Shown here: one piece after another, positions 1-6,914 of the stretch
How the letters are laid out: every line of letters begins with the position of its first letter
How positions within the stretch are numbered: the stretch's first letter is position 1
Origin: Neisseria perflava
GTDB lineage: Bacteria; Pseudomonadota; Gammaproteobacteria; Burkholderiales; Neisseriaceae
Length of the DNA stretch: 48,349 nt
Assembly: GCF_024170405.1 (NCBI RefSeq)
Contig: NZ_JALJYC010000021.1
Span: forward strand, 1 to 48,349
Direction: 5' to 3'
Program-made: the position numbers and the translations under genes
The notes under the pieces: model-generated
The model's input: the letters and a program-made list of their open reading frames with translations, nothing else
The model's database searches: none
Told to the model about the DNA's origin: nothing

Positions 1-96
1 GGCGTTTTAACAACAGTGAAATAAAATCTCAAATTTCTATTTTGAAACAGTTAGTAAAAGGTAATTTGCTCTAATTATCTAGTACAGCCCCTAAAA
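1..96. other. AT-rich stretch with no recognisable gene
   Basis: The window opens with AT-rich sequence that holds no ORF of useful length, no DUS and no obvious hairpin. It ends where the first Correia-type element begins (TATAG at 97). It could be the far end of a neighbouring gene's non-coding region. I see nothing else in it. Confidence 0.5.
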
Positions 97-414
97 TATA
101 GTCGTTGTAATTTAGAACCTGTATTCATAAGATTGATAGATGGACTTTTGTTGGATAATCATACGAATACAAGGCGATATTTATGCAAATCTGGACGATT
201 GGCGTAAAAGTCCAACGCAGTAGGCGTGTGATTAGGCAATAAAAAGCCGCTATCAAGATGGTGAATACAGGTTCTTAGATTGAAACAAGGCAGCAAACCG
301 CAGACAGTACAGGTAGTACGGGTCGAATGAACTTATTGCTTCAGCAGTTTAGCTCATTCCCCTCTTCGAGCTAGGCGAAGCAACGCTGTATCAAATTAAA
401 TTGGGGCGACTATA
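97..414. repeat. Correia-type element split by a MITE
   Basis: Bases 97-114 and 278-414 are the two parts of one Correia-type repeat. Joined, they give 155 bp, close to the length known for full-size Correia elements. Both outer ends begin TATAGTCG when read inward, followed by an imperfect inverted repeat containing AATTTA. The core GACAGTAC-AGGTAGTAC seen in the other copies here is present, as is the internal segment that short copies lack. The terminal sequence differs from the meningococcal TATAGTGGATTAA type, so this is a diverged subfamily. Correia elements in other Neisseria are known to carry promoters, IHF sites and RNase III targets; none of these is shown here. Confidence 0.8.
115..274. 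mobile_element. 160-bp palindromic MITE, copy 1
   Basis: The element begins GAACCTGTATTCA and ends with its exact inverse complement, TGAATACAGGTTC. It is flanked on both sides by TTA (112-114 and 275-277), which fits a 3-bp target duplication. It has no coding capacity. Inner segments also pair (TTGATAG with CTATCAA), so a single strand can fold into one long imperfect hairpin. A second copy lies at 38661-38822. It is inserted inside a Correia-type element. The transposase that would mobilise it is not in the window. Confidence 0.85.
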
Positions 415-422
415 AAGGCAAA

Positions 423-443
423 GGCGGGCATTTTCTGCCCGCC
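423..443. terminator. Hairpin downstream of mazEF
   Basis: GGCGGGCA-TTTTC-TGCCCGCC is a perfect 8-bp stem with a 5-base loop. Read on the minus strand it lies downstream of mazF and is followed by a T-rich stretch, so it may end the mazEF transcript together with the DUS hairpin next to it. Confidence 0.55.
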
Positions 444-454
444 TGATTAACCCC

Positions 455-489
455 ATGCCGTCTGAAAAGTCTGGATTTTCAGACGGCAT
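455..489. terminator. Inverted DUS pair downstream of mazF
   Basis: ATGCCGTCTGAAAA and its inverse complement face each other across a short loop, making a strong hairpin just past the mazF stop. It uses the AT form of the DUS. Confidence 0.6.
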
Positions 490-499
490 TTTTATTTCA

Positions 500-823
500 T
501 TAAACAAACATTTCCCGCAACACTGCCAACAGCTGCTCTTGCGTGGCTTCTTCCAATTTGCCCAAACGCTTGACCAGACGCTGCTTATCCACCGCACGGA
601 TTTGGTCGGGCAGTATCAGCCCTTCTTTACCTTGAAAGGACACCCCGACTCGGAACGGTGCGGGACGACCGCCGGAGGTCATGGGGGCGACCAATACGGT
701 TTTCATGTAATCGTGGATTTCGGGCGGCGAAATAATCACACAGGGGCGTGTTTTTTGGATTTCGCTGCCGACAGTAGGATCCAGGCAAATCAGCCAGATT
801 TCGCCACGCACTACCATTGCCAT
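500..823 (-). CDS. mazF: MazF/PemK-type mRNA interferase toxin
   Basis: The 107-residue product has the MazF/PemK fold signature: an N-terminal VRGEIWLICLDPT strand, then the KTRPCVIIS segment, and a VAPMTS strand in the middle. Members of this family are ribosome-independent or ribosome-linked endoribonucleases that cut mRNA at short motifs and are held inactive by the antitoxin encoded upstream. The gene overlaps the end of the antitoxin gene by 13 bases, which is typical of translationally coupled type II toxin-antitoxin pairs. A start three codons in (MVVRGE, at 817) is equally possible. The cut site cannot be read from sequence. The length is normal and no key segment is missing. Confidence 0.88.
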   Translation of the reverse strand: MAMVVRGEIWLICLDPTVGSEIQKTRPCVIISPPEIHDYMKTVLVAPMTSGGRPAPFRVGVSFQGKEGLILPDQIRAVDKQRLVKRLGKLEEATQEQLLAVLREMFV

Positions 824-1047
824 TGTTCGTCATCCTCGTTGGCAAACTCCGGCCATACGGCCTCTTCATCGGCCAATGCCGCCGCTGCCGCCGCCCAGCC
901 TTGGCGCACGGTTTGCGGTTTGCTCAAAATGATTTTACCGTCGCTGATTTGCATATCGACGGTATCGGCCAAACCCAGTTGGGTCAGGATGGCTTTAGGC
1001 AGAATCACGCCGTGCGAATTGCCCATTTTGCGGATGGTGATGTTCAT
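811..1047 (-). CDS. mazE: MazE-type antitoxin (AbrB fold)
   Basis: The 78-residue product begins MNITIRKMGNSHGVILPKAIL, the swapped-hairpin AbrB/MazE DNA-binding motif with the conserved GNS-GV-LPK pattern. The C-terminal part is acidic and Trp/Ala-rich, ending in DEEAVWPEFANEDDEQWQW, the type of tail that wraps around MazF in known complexes. Proteins of this family repress their own promoter alone and more strongly with the toxin, so the operator probably lies in 1048-1100. It is first in a two-gene operon with mazF. Whether the pair stabilises the region or answers stress cannot be told. Confidence 0.88.
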   Translation of the reverse strand: MNITIRKMGNSHGVILPKAILTQLGLADTVDMQISDGKIILSKPQTVRQGWAAAAAALADEEAVWPEFANEDDEQWQW

Positions 1048-1102
1048 GTTGCTTGCTCCTTATTTGTTTATACAATGTTATTACATTTGATTTTAAAAGG
1101 CA

Positions 1103-1137
1103 ATGCCGTCTGAAAATCCGCATTTTTCAGACGGCAT
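1103..1137. repeat. Inverted AT-DUS pair between divergent genes
   Basis: ATGCCGTCTGAAAA...TTTTCAGACGGCAT forms a hairpin between mazE and the divergent MFS gene. No gene ends into it, so it is probably an uptake site here rather than a terminator. Confidence 0.6.
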
Positions 1138-1249
1138 GGTTGTTTTCTTCAACTTTTCTTTACGCTTTTTGACTTAAATCCATGCAAAAGTTGTCTGTCT
1201 GCGTTATCAACTAAACGGTAATATCACAACAAAAAGACAGGATGAAATC

Positions 1250-2528
1250 ATGAGTAACGATCTATCTCAAGAAAAAGCCGTCAAAAAACTGGAGCGCTAT
1301 CGTTGGGTAGTGTGGTGGATTCTCGGCATTTTGTATATCTTCGTATCTTTCCACCGCATGTCGGCGGGTGTGATTAAAAACGATTTGCAGCAAACCTTTA
1401 ACATCGGCACGATGGAGTTTGCCAACATCAGCGCGATGTTTTTCTACGCCTATTTCCTGATGCAGATTCCATCGGGGATTTTGGCGGACAAGTTCGGCCC
1501 GAAAAAAACCGTGATGGGCTTTACCCTGATTTCGATTATCGGCACGGTATTGTTCAGCATGGCGCCCAACTTGGAAATGGTGTATCTGGCGCGCTTTTTA
1601 ATCGGTGTCGGCCTGTCGGTGATTTTTATCTGTTTGATTAAATTGCAGACCAACTGGTTTTATTCGCGCAACTTCGCGCTGATGATCGGTTTCTCCGGCA
1701 ATTGTCGCCAATATCGGCGTGGTCGGGGCGCAATCGCCGCTGGTACTGGCGGTAGGCGCGGTCGGCTGGCGCACAACCTTTATGTATGTCGCCGGTTTGA
1801 TGTTGGTTTGCGCGATTTTGGTGGCGCTGTTTGTCAAAGACAAACCGAGCGACATGGGCTTGCCTGATGTGGCGGAATTGGAAAACCGTCCGCCGGTATC
1901 CGGTCAGGTGAAAGTGTTGCCGGCGCTCAAATCCATTTTTACCAACAAATACACTTGGTTTATTTCCATCGTGTATATCGGTATTTATACCGGCTACATC
2001 GTGCTGCTGGGTACTTACGGCGTATCGTATATCATGCAGCAATACGGTTTGGAAAAAGTGGTGGCGGCCAACTATCTGCTGGCTGCGGGCATGGGTACTA
2101 CCGTCAGCGGCCTGGTTATCGGCTATCTGTCTGACAAGCTGAAAAACCGTAAAACCATCCTGCTGCTCTTGTCTTGGGTTACCGTGGCGTTGTGGCTGGT
2201 GTTTGTGTATGTCAAACTGACTCCGGTATTGCTGGTGGCGCTCTTGTTTGCGCGGGGCTTTACCATGAGCTGCTTTACCCTGTGTTGGACAGTGGGCAAC
2301 GAATCCAATGACCGCCGTTATGCGGGTATGGTGACCGGCGTAGTCAACTGCTTCGGCTACTTGGGTACGGCGATTATTCCGGTAGTAATGGGTAAAATCA
2401 TCGACAGCTACGGCGGCGCGGCGGGTTACCCTTCTGCCTTCCTGGTGCTGATTGTCATCATGGCGATTAGCGCGGCTGCGGCGTTCTTTATCAAAGAAAC
2501 CCACGGTCAGAATATTTATGACAAATAA
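1250..2528 (+). pseudogene. MFS transporter broken by a frameshift
   Basis: Two overlapping reading frames together encode one 12-helix major facilitator. The first part (1250 to about 1699) has the SFHRMSAGVI start and the MFS loop GILADKFGPKK; the second (from about 1700) carries the rest, from VANIGVVGAQSP to the stop at 2528. The total of 1279 bases is one more than a multiple of three, so a single extra base near 1698-1701 (GGCAATTG) would explain it; removing one A restores a protein of about 425 residues. The family resembles organic-anion transporters of the MFS, but the substrate is unknown. An AGGATG ribosome site precedes ATG 1250. It may be a true pseudogene, a phase variant or a sequencing error. 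Confidence 0.85.
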
Positions 2529-2554
2529 TGGCTTAAAAGCGTTGCAATAAACGA

Positions 2555-2589
2555 ATGCCGTCTGAAAATCATAGGATTTCAGACGGCAT
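2555..2589. terminator. Inverted AT-DUS terminator between convergent genes
   Basis: ATGCCGTCTGAAAATC and its inverse form a hairpin between the end of the MFS gene and the end of the YkvI gene, so it can serve both strands. Confidence 0.65.
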
Positions 2590-2630
2590 CGTTGTTTCGC
2601 ATAGATTGCAGGAGGTGTTTCTACAACCTG

Positions 2631-3710
2631 TTAACGCTGATATTCCGGCAATTTACGCCGCGCCACCATTACCATAAACACCATTACCAGCAGTCCGCCG
2701 AAACCCAATACCGGATAAATGCGGCCAATCAAATCGGAGAACCCGAAGCGGCTCAACACCACGCCGACCGCCGACATCATCACCATCACCCAAATATAGT
2801 TCAAATGGGCAAACGGCTTGATCTCGCGCACGCGCAAGATGGTGGCGTAAAAGCAGCTCACCGCAGTGGAATACAGGCCGAACACCAAAATCACCGCATA
2901 CACATAGCTCAACAGCGGCTGAATCCGCCCCGCCAACTCCACCATCGGATAAGGATTGCTGCCCACCGCGCCCTGATTGAGCATTAAGGCGGTAAAAATC
3001 ATGGCAGAACCGGCAAACAGCCCCAACGCGCCGCCCAACGCGCCTTTATCCAGCGTGGCCTTATCCGCAGTCGAAGCGCCCAGCGGCACCAACACGGCAA
3101 TCGCCAGTTGGAAATTAAACGCGATATACAAAATGCCGTTGGGAATCCAGTGCACCAAAAACGGCGAAGTAATGATTTCAGACGGCGTATCCACGCCGGG
3201 AATCGGGTCGAGGGTAAAATACAGGCCGACCAAAACGCAACCGGCAATCAGCGCGGGCACCATCAATTCCTGAATGCGCACCAGCCCGTTCATGCCCCAA
3301 ATCAGGTTGATGACCACCAAAATGCCGATACCGACCGAGCCGTACACCGCCGGTAGGCCGAAAAGATTGGTCAGCAGCCCGCCCGCGCCCGCCACCATAA
3401 TCACAAACGTACCAAACAGGGTCACGGTAATCATCAAGTCACAATAGCGGCGCGGCCACGGATTGTCCGACGGGCTGACGGCGTGGGAATATTCTTTGGT
3501 GCGCAGGTGCTGCCCGAGGCGCAGCGACACCCTGCCGAACCAGTAAAAGCCCAAACAAGACAGCGCAATCGCGCCCAAGCCCCACCAGCCCTGCGACACG
3601 AAATACTGCAAAATCTCATTGCCCGAGGCGAAACCGGCGCCGATAATCGTGCCGATTAGCGTGCTGGCAATACCGAATGCCGACACGGAATGTTTGGTGT
3701 GTCCACTCAT
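2631..3710 (-). CDS. YkvI-family membrane protein
   Basis: The 359-residue product is very hydrophobic, with about ten predicted membrane segments, and starts with IASTLIGTIIGAGFASGNEI, the Gly-rich first helix typical of the YkvI family within the amino acid/polyamine transporter superfamily. The function and substrate of this family are not established. The protein has the usual length and no break. It converges with the MFS pseudogene and is monocistronic. The start at 3710 is preceded on its strand by a purine-rich GGGAAAAAAG stretch, a fair ribosome site. A role as an amino acid or ion transporter is inference from the fold only. Confidence 0.8.
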   Translation of the reverse strand: MSGHTKHSVSAFGIASTLIGTIIGAGFASGNEILQYFVSQGWWGLGAIALSCLGFYWFGRVSLRLGQHLRTKEYSHAVSPSDNPWPRRYCDLMITVTLFGTFVIMVAGAGGLLTNLFGLPAVYGSVGIGILVVINLIWGMNGLVRIQELMVPALIAGCVLVGLYFTLDPIPGVDTPSEIITSPFLVHWIPNGILYIAFNFQLAIAVLVPLGASTADKATLDKGALGGALGLFAGSAMIFTALMLNQGAVGSNPYPMVELAGRIQPLLSYVYAVILVFGLYSTAVSCFYATILRVREIKPFAHLNYIWVMVMMSAVGVVLSRFGFSDLIGRIYPVLGFGGLLVMVFMVMVARRKLPEYQR

Positions 3711-3900
3711 CTTTTTTCCCTTCCTGTCTTGTTTTTTCGTGCGATTCAGATTGAAATTGTCAACAGTTTGTCTTTTTAACAGAATTTCAGGAACAGGAAA
3801 AGGGGAAATGTGATTTTGTGTAAATTTTCAGACGGCATGATTAGGTGCGCGGCACAGCCACATATGCGTATTCCCTAAACCGTAAGACCGTCTGAAACAG

Positions 3901-3990
3901 CCGTAGGGCGGGCAACTTGTTGCCCACGCGGTTATCAGTACATCGCAAGCTGCCGACCAAACGTGTGGGCAGCAAGTGCCCACCCTACGG
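3901..3990. repeat. GTAGGG/CCCTAC inverted repeat, copy 1
   Basis: The arms begin CCGTAGGGCGGGCAACTTG and end CAAGTGCCCACCCTACGG, with a spacer of about 45 bases. Copies of the same terminal pattern lie at 4609-4681 and 45056-45122. The element is non-coding and looks like a small palindromic REP-type repeat. Confidence 0.6.
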
Positions 3991-4021
3991 CGGAATAAAC
4001 CTTTACCCCAACAAAATACAA

Positions 4022-4064
4022 AAGGCCGTCTGAAAACAGAAATACTCTGTTTTCAGACGGCCTT
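4022..4064 (-). terminator. luxS terminator (inverted AG-DUS pair)
   Basis: AAGGCCGTCTGAAAACAGA pairs with its inverse copy to form a long hairpin; on the minus strand it is followed by TTTT, directly after the luxS stop. Confidence 0.8.
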
Positions 4065-4082
4065 GCTGATTTAACCAAACCG

Positions 4083-4589
4083 TTAAGCGTTCAACAATGC
4101 CTCATCCAGCGTCAAATCTTCGTTTTTATTTACCTGCACGCCGCGCGCCAACACGTTTTTGGCGATTTGCTGCGCTTCTTCCAGCGAATGCATGAGGTAA
4201 GTGCCGCATTGGTATTCGTTCAGCTCGGGGATTTTGCTTTGGTCTTTGACATTCAATACGTCTTCCATCGCCGCCAGCCATGCTTTGGATACCTGCGTTT
4301 CATCCGGCGTACCAATCAGGCTCATGTAAAAACCGGTGCGGCAGCCCATCGGCGAAATGTCGATGATTTCCACGCCGTTGCCGTTGAGGTGGTCGCGCAT
4401 AAAGCCGGCAAACAGGTGCTCCAGCGTGTGAATACCTTTTTCCGGCAGAATTTCCTGATTGGGAATGCAAAAGCGCAGGTCAAACACGGTAATCGTGTCG
4501 CCTTTGGGGGTGGTCATGGTTTTCGCCACGCGCACGGCCGGGGCATGCATACGGGTGTGATCGACTTTGAAACTGTCTAATAAGGGCAT
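4083..4589 (-). CDS. luxS: S-ribosylhomocysteine lyase LuxS
   Basis: LuxS splits S-ribosylhomocysteine to homocysteine and DPD, the precursor of autoinducer-2, in the activated methyl cycle. The product of 168 residues, counted from MPLLDSFKVDHTRMHAP, has the metal-binding HTLEH motif (His54, His58) and a third ligand Cys in NEYQCGTY (Cys128), plus the catalytic Cys in PMGCRTG (Cys83). Length and residues are normal, so it should be active. The start at 4589 is preferred because AAGGATG sits at the right distance; an in-frame ATG at 4598 adds three residues. Upstream lie two stacked inverted repeats that separate it from cyaY, so it is probably transcribed alone, ending at the DUS hairpin. 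Confidence 0.97.
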   Translation of the reverse strand: MPLLDSFKVDHTRMHAPAVRVAKTMTTPKGDTITVFDLRFCIPNQEILPEKGIHTLEHLFAGFMRDHLNGNGVEIIDISPMGCRTGFYMSLIGTPDETQVSKAWLAAMEDVLNVKDQSKIPELNEYQCGTYLMHSLEEAQQIAKNVLARGVQVNKNEDLTLDEALLNA

Positions 4590-4608
4590 GGGATTCATCC
4601 TTAATGAA

Positions 4609-4681
4609 TGTAGGGTGGGGGTTTTAACCCACCACTTGATAATGATATAAACGGCAATGGTGGGTTAAAACCCACCCTACA
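4609..4681. repeat. GTAGGGTGGG inverted repeat, copy 2
   Basis: The arms TGTAGGGTGGGGGTTTTAAC and GTTAAAACCCACCCTACA pair almost perfectly around a short AT-rich spacer. It lies only 20 bases upstream of the luxS start codon, so it occupies the place of the luxS promoter or leader. Confidence 0.75.
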
Positions 4682-4684
4682 CGC

Positions 4685-4848
4685 TAGGGTCTGTTGACAA
4701 TTCATCCGCGAAGCAAGATTTGGTGTGGAAAAGCGCGGATGCAAGGCAAAAAGCACAGCAAGGTTGGACACCTTGCGAGCATTTTTAACGCAGCAGCCGC
4801 GTTTTTACGCACAAATATTGCCGCGTGATGAAATGTTAACAGACCCTA
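4685..4848. mobile_element. 164-bp MITE-like element, second type
   Basis: Ends TAGGGTCTGTTGACA and TGTTAACAGACCCTA are inverse repeats with one mismatch. The centre holds GCAAGGT-TGGAC-ACCTTGC, flanked by further pairing segments, so the whole element can fold as one long hairpin. There is no coding capacity. The TA at each end may be part of the target duplication. It sits three bases from the REP-like repeat at 4609-4681. Confidence 0.7.
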
Positions 4849-4871
4849 AACACACCGTTATTCTACCCGAT

Positions 4872-5195
4872 TTACAAAGGGCGAATCACCACTTCTTCGC
4901 CTGCCGCCGCGCTCAAGGCCTGGTTCAATACCTCGAAAAACTCGCTGCCGTCGCGCGTGGCCAGCCAGCGGCCGTCTTTTTCGGCAAAATGGTAGCCGCC
5001 GCTTTTGGCGGCAATCCACAATTCCTGATTGGGCGTGTGGCGGTTGACGATAATCTGCGTGCCGTCGTCCGCTTCGATGGTGAGTACATTTCCGGCGGGT
5101 TGGCAGTCGAAATCCCAGCCGTTTTCATCAATTTCATCTTCGATGTGTTCAAACAATTCTTCGGTGTGGCGGATAAATTCGCTTTCGGTCATCAT
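4872..5195 (-). CDS. cyaY: Frataxin-like iron-sulfur protein CyaY
   Basis: The 107-residue product (from MMTESEFIRHTEELF) has the frataxin pattern: an acidic first helix (EELFEHIEDEIDENGWDFDC), a beta-sheet with QIIVNRHTPNQELWIAA, and the SGGYHF turn. Bacterial CyaY binds iron and modulates cysteine desulfurase IscS in Fe-S cluster assembly in the cytoplasm. The acidic helix carries the metal-binding side chains. It diverges from lptM-lysA, an arrangement also known in enteric bacteria. ATG at 5207 in the same frame would add four residues; 5195 is chosen by analogy with other Neisseria proteins, and neither start has a strong ribosome site. Confidence 0.92.
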   Translation of the reverse strand: MMTESEFIRHTEELFEHIEDEIDENGWDFDCQPAGNVLTIEADDGTQIIVNRHTPNQELWIAAKSGGYHFAEKDGRWLATRDGSEFFEVLNQALSAAAGEEVVIRPL

Positions 5196-5265
5196 GGCTT
5201 TTTGCATCGTTTTTGTTTAAGATACCCCATCTTGCCACATTCGCGCTGATGAAGAAAGTTTAACC

Positions 5266-5436
5266 ATGAAAACCGCTGCATTTTTCGCCGCCGCGTCCGC
5301 CCTTCTGCTGGCCGCCTGCGGCTTCAAAGGCGATTTGTACCTGCCTAAAGAAGGCGACAAAGCCAAATTCGGCGTCATCCAAACCGGCCTGCAACTGAAT
5401 TCTTCCAAAGAACCGACCACCCAAACTTCCGACTGA
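5266..5436 (+). CDS. lptM: LPS translocon maturation lipoprotein LptM (YifL family)
   Basis: This 56-residue ORF starts MKTAAFFAAASALLLAACGF: a signal peptide ending in the lipobox LAAC, so the mature protein begins at Cys18 as a lipoprotein. Right after it comes GFKGDLYLPKE, which matches the conserved G-KGPLY-P motif of LptM (formerly YifL). In E. coli LptM binds the LptD/LptE translocon and promotes correct disulfide formation in LptD. It sits five bases before lysA, as its homologue sits before the dapF/lysA region in other bacteria, so the two are probably co-transcribed. It is short and easily missed. Confidence 0.87.
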   Translation: MKTAAFFAAASALLLAACGFKGDLYLPKEGDKAKFGVIQTGLQLNSSKEPTTQTSD

Positions 5437-5441
5437 TACCC

Positions 5442-6662
5442 ATGACCCTTTATTGCGAAAACATCCCCTATTCCCATCTCGCCGAAGAGTTCGGCACGCC
5501 GCTGTATGCGTACAGCCAAGCCGCGCTCAATGAAGCGTTTGACGGCTACACCCAAGCCTTTGCCGCGCTGAATCCCTTAATCTGCTACGCCGTCAAAGCC
5601 AACGGCAATCTGAGCATTATCAAACACTTTGCCGCACTGGGCAGCGGCTTTGACATCGTCTCCGGCGGCGAGCTGGCGCGCGTATTGGCCGCCGGCGGCG
5701 ACGCAGCGAAAACCATTTTCTCCGGCGTGGGCAAAAGCGAAGCGGAAATCGAGTTCGCGCTGAATGCGGGCGTCAAATGCTTCAATATGGAAAGCCTGCC
5801 CGAAATCGACCGTATCCAAGCAATCGCCGCGCGTTTGGACAAAACCGCGCCCGTGTCGCTGCGCGTCAATCCCGATGTCGATCCGAAAACCCACCCCTAC
5901 ATTTCTACCGGTCTGAAAGCCAACAAATTCGGCATTGCCTATGCCGACGCGCTGGCCGCCTACCGCTACGCCGCGCAGCAGCCCAACCTGAAAATCGTCG
6001 GTATCGACTGCCACATCGGTTCGCAACTGACCGATTTGAGCCCGTTAGTGGAAGCGTGCGAACGCATTTTGATTCTGGTTGACCACCTTGCCGCCGAAGG
6101 CATTTTCCTGCAACACCTCGACTTGGGCGGCGGCGTGGGCATTGTTTACCGCGATGAAAACGTACCCGATTTGAAATCTTACGCCGACGCGGTGCAGAAA
6201 CTCATCGGCAGCCGCAATCTGAAACTGGTGCTCGAACCCGGTCGCAGCTTGGTCGGTAACGCCGGTACGCTACTGACTAAAGTCGAGTTTGTCAAAAAAG
6301 GCGAAGAGAAAAATTTTGTGATGGTCGATGCCGCCATGAACGACCTCATGCGCCCCGCCCTGTATGCTGCCTACCACCATATCGAAGCGGTAGAGCAGAA
6401 AAACACCGCGCCGTTTACCGCCGACGTGGTCGGCCCGATTTGCGAAACCGGCGACTTCCTCGGCAAAGACCGCGAATTGGCCTGCGAAGCGGGCGATTTG
6501 CTGCTTATCCGCAGCGCGGGCGCTTACGGCGCAAGCATGGCCAGCAACTACAACGCCCGCAACCGGGCGGCGGAAGTGTTGGTCAACGGCAGCGAAGCGA
6601 AACTCATCCGCCAGCGCGAAACGCTGGAGCAGCAGATGGCGAATGAATTGGATTGTTTGTAA
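5442..6662 (+). CDS. lysA: Diaminopimelate decarboxylase LysA
   Basis: LysA removes CO2 from meso-diaminopimelate to give L-lysine, the last step of the pathway, using PLP. The 406-residue product has the PLP lysine in CYAVKANGN (Lys52), HIGSQ around residue 190, the Gly-rich phosphate-binding GGGVGI near 228, EPGRSLV near 267 and the CETGDF catalytic Cys-Glu segment near 340. Length is normal. It follows lptM by five bases and is closed by an inverted DUS terminator. The gene is intact. Confidence 0.97.
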   Translation: MTLYCENIPYSHLAEEFGTPLYAYSQAALNEAFDGYTQAFAALNPLICYAVKANGNLSIIKHFAALGSGFDIVSGGELARVLAAGGDAAKTIFSGVGKSEAEIEFALNAGVKCFNMESLPEIDRIQAIAARLDKTAPVSLRVNPDVDPKTHPYISTGLKANKFGIAYADALAAYRYAAQQPNLKIVGIDCHIGSQLTDLSPLVEACERILILVDHLAAEGIFLQHLDLGGGVGIVYRDENVPDLKSYADAVQKLIGSRNLKLVLEPGRSLVGNAGTLLTKVEFVKKGEEKNFVMVDAAMNDLMRPALYAAYHHIEAVEQKNTAPFTADVVGPICETGDFLGKDRELACEAGDLLLIRSAGAYGASMASNYNARNRAAEVLVNGSEAKLIRQRETLEQQMANELDCL

Positions 6663-6693
6663 GCCGTTATTGCCGTTGTCATTATAGAGATTT

Positions 6694-6737
6694 AAAAGGC
6701 CGTCTGAAAACAGCATGTTGTTTTCAGACGGCCTTTT
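6694..6737 (+). terminator. lysA terminator (inverted AG-DUS pair)
   Basis: AAAAGGCCGTCTGAAAACA pairs with its inverse copy and is followed by a run of T on the plus strand, directly downstream of lysA. Confidence 0.85.
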
Positions 6738-6820
6738 TTCATGCACGCCGTTTTCTGAGTTAAATCAATACATGATTTTGTAATCTACTGGACAAAATAC
6801 ATAAAAAAGGTTAAAACAAG

Positions 6821-6904
6821 ATGGATGACTTTTTCAACAAAGTCTCACGCTCCAGCGTGAAGCACGCAAGAAAACAGGTTACGCGCCAAGCGCAGCCCGA
6901 ATAA
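6821..6904 (+). CDS. Possible 27-residue leader ORF
   Basis: ATG 6821 opens a 27-codon frame (MDDFFNKVSRSSVKHARKQV and seven more residues) that ends TAA only ten bases before the start of the MHS transporter. AAAAAAGG lies at a usable distance upstream. The product is basic and has no membrane segment. It could be a leader peptide coupled to the transporter, a tiny protein or chance. I do not recognise it. Confidence 0.3.
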   Translation: MDDFFNKVSRSSVKHARKQVTRQAQPE

Positions 6905-6914
6905 GAGGACAAAC

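Larger units (their letters stand above)
3711..4082. other. Gene-free stretch with REP-like repeat and luxS terminator
   Basis: These 372 bases hold the upstream region of the YkvI gene, a DUS near 3829, a variant DUS (AGACCGTCTGAA) near 3885, a GTAGGGNGGG-type inverted repeat at 3901-3990 and the luxS terminator at 4022-4064. No ORF or RNA gene is apparent. Confidence 0.6.

Noticed and set aside
1638..2504. Long open frame opposite the first MFS gene
   Set aside because: It is antisense to a clear MFS protein and has no family likeness.
2592..2987. His-rich open frame opposite the YkvI gene
   Set aside because: It is a shadow of the antisense coding sequence; the His-rich look comes from reverse-reading Val/Met codons.
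4725..5249. 174-residue plus-strand ORF across the MITE and cyaY
   Set aside because: It starts in the MITE and runs antisense to cyaY, so it is a shadow.
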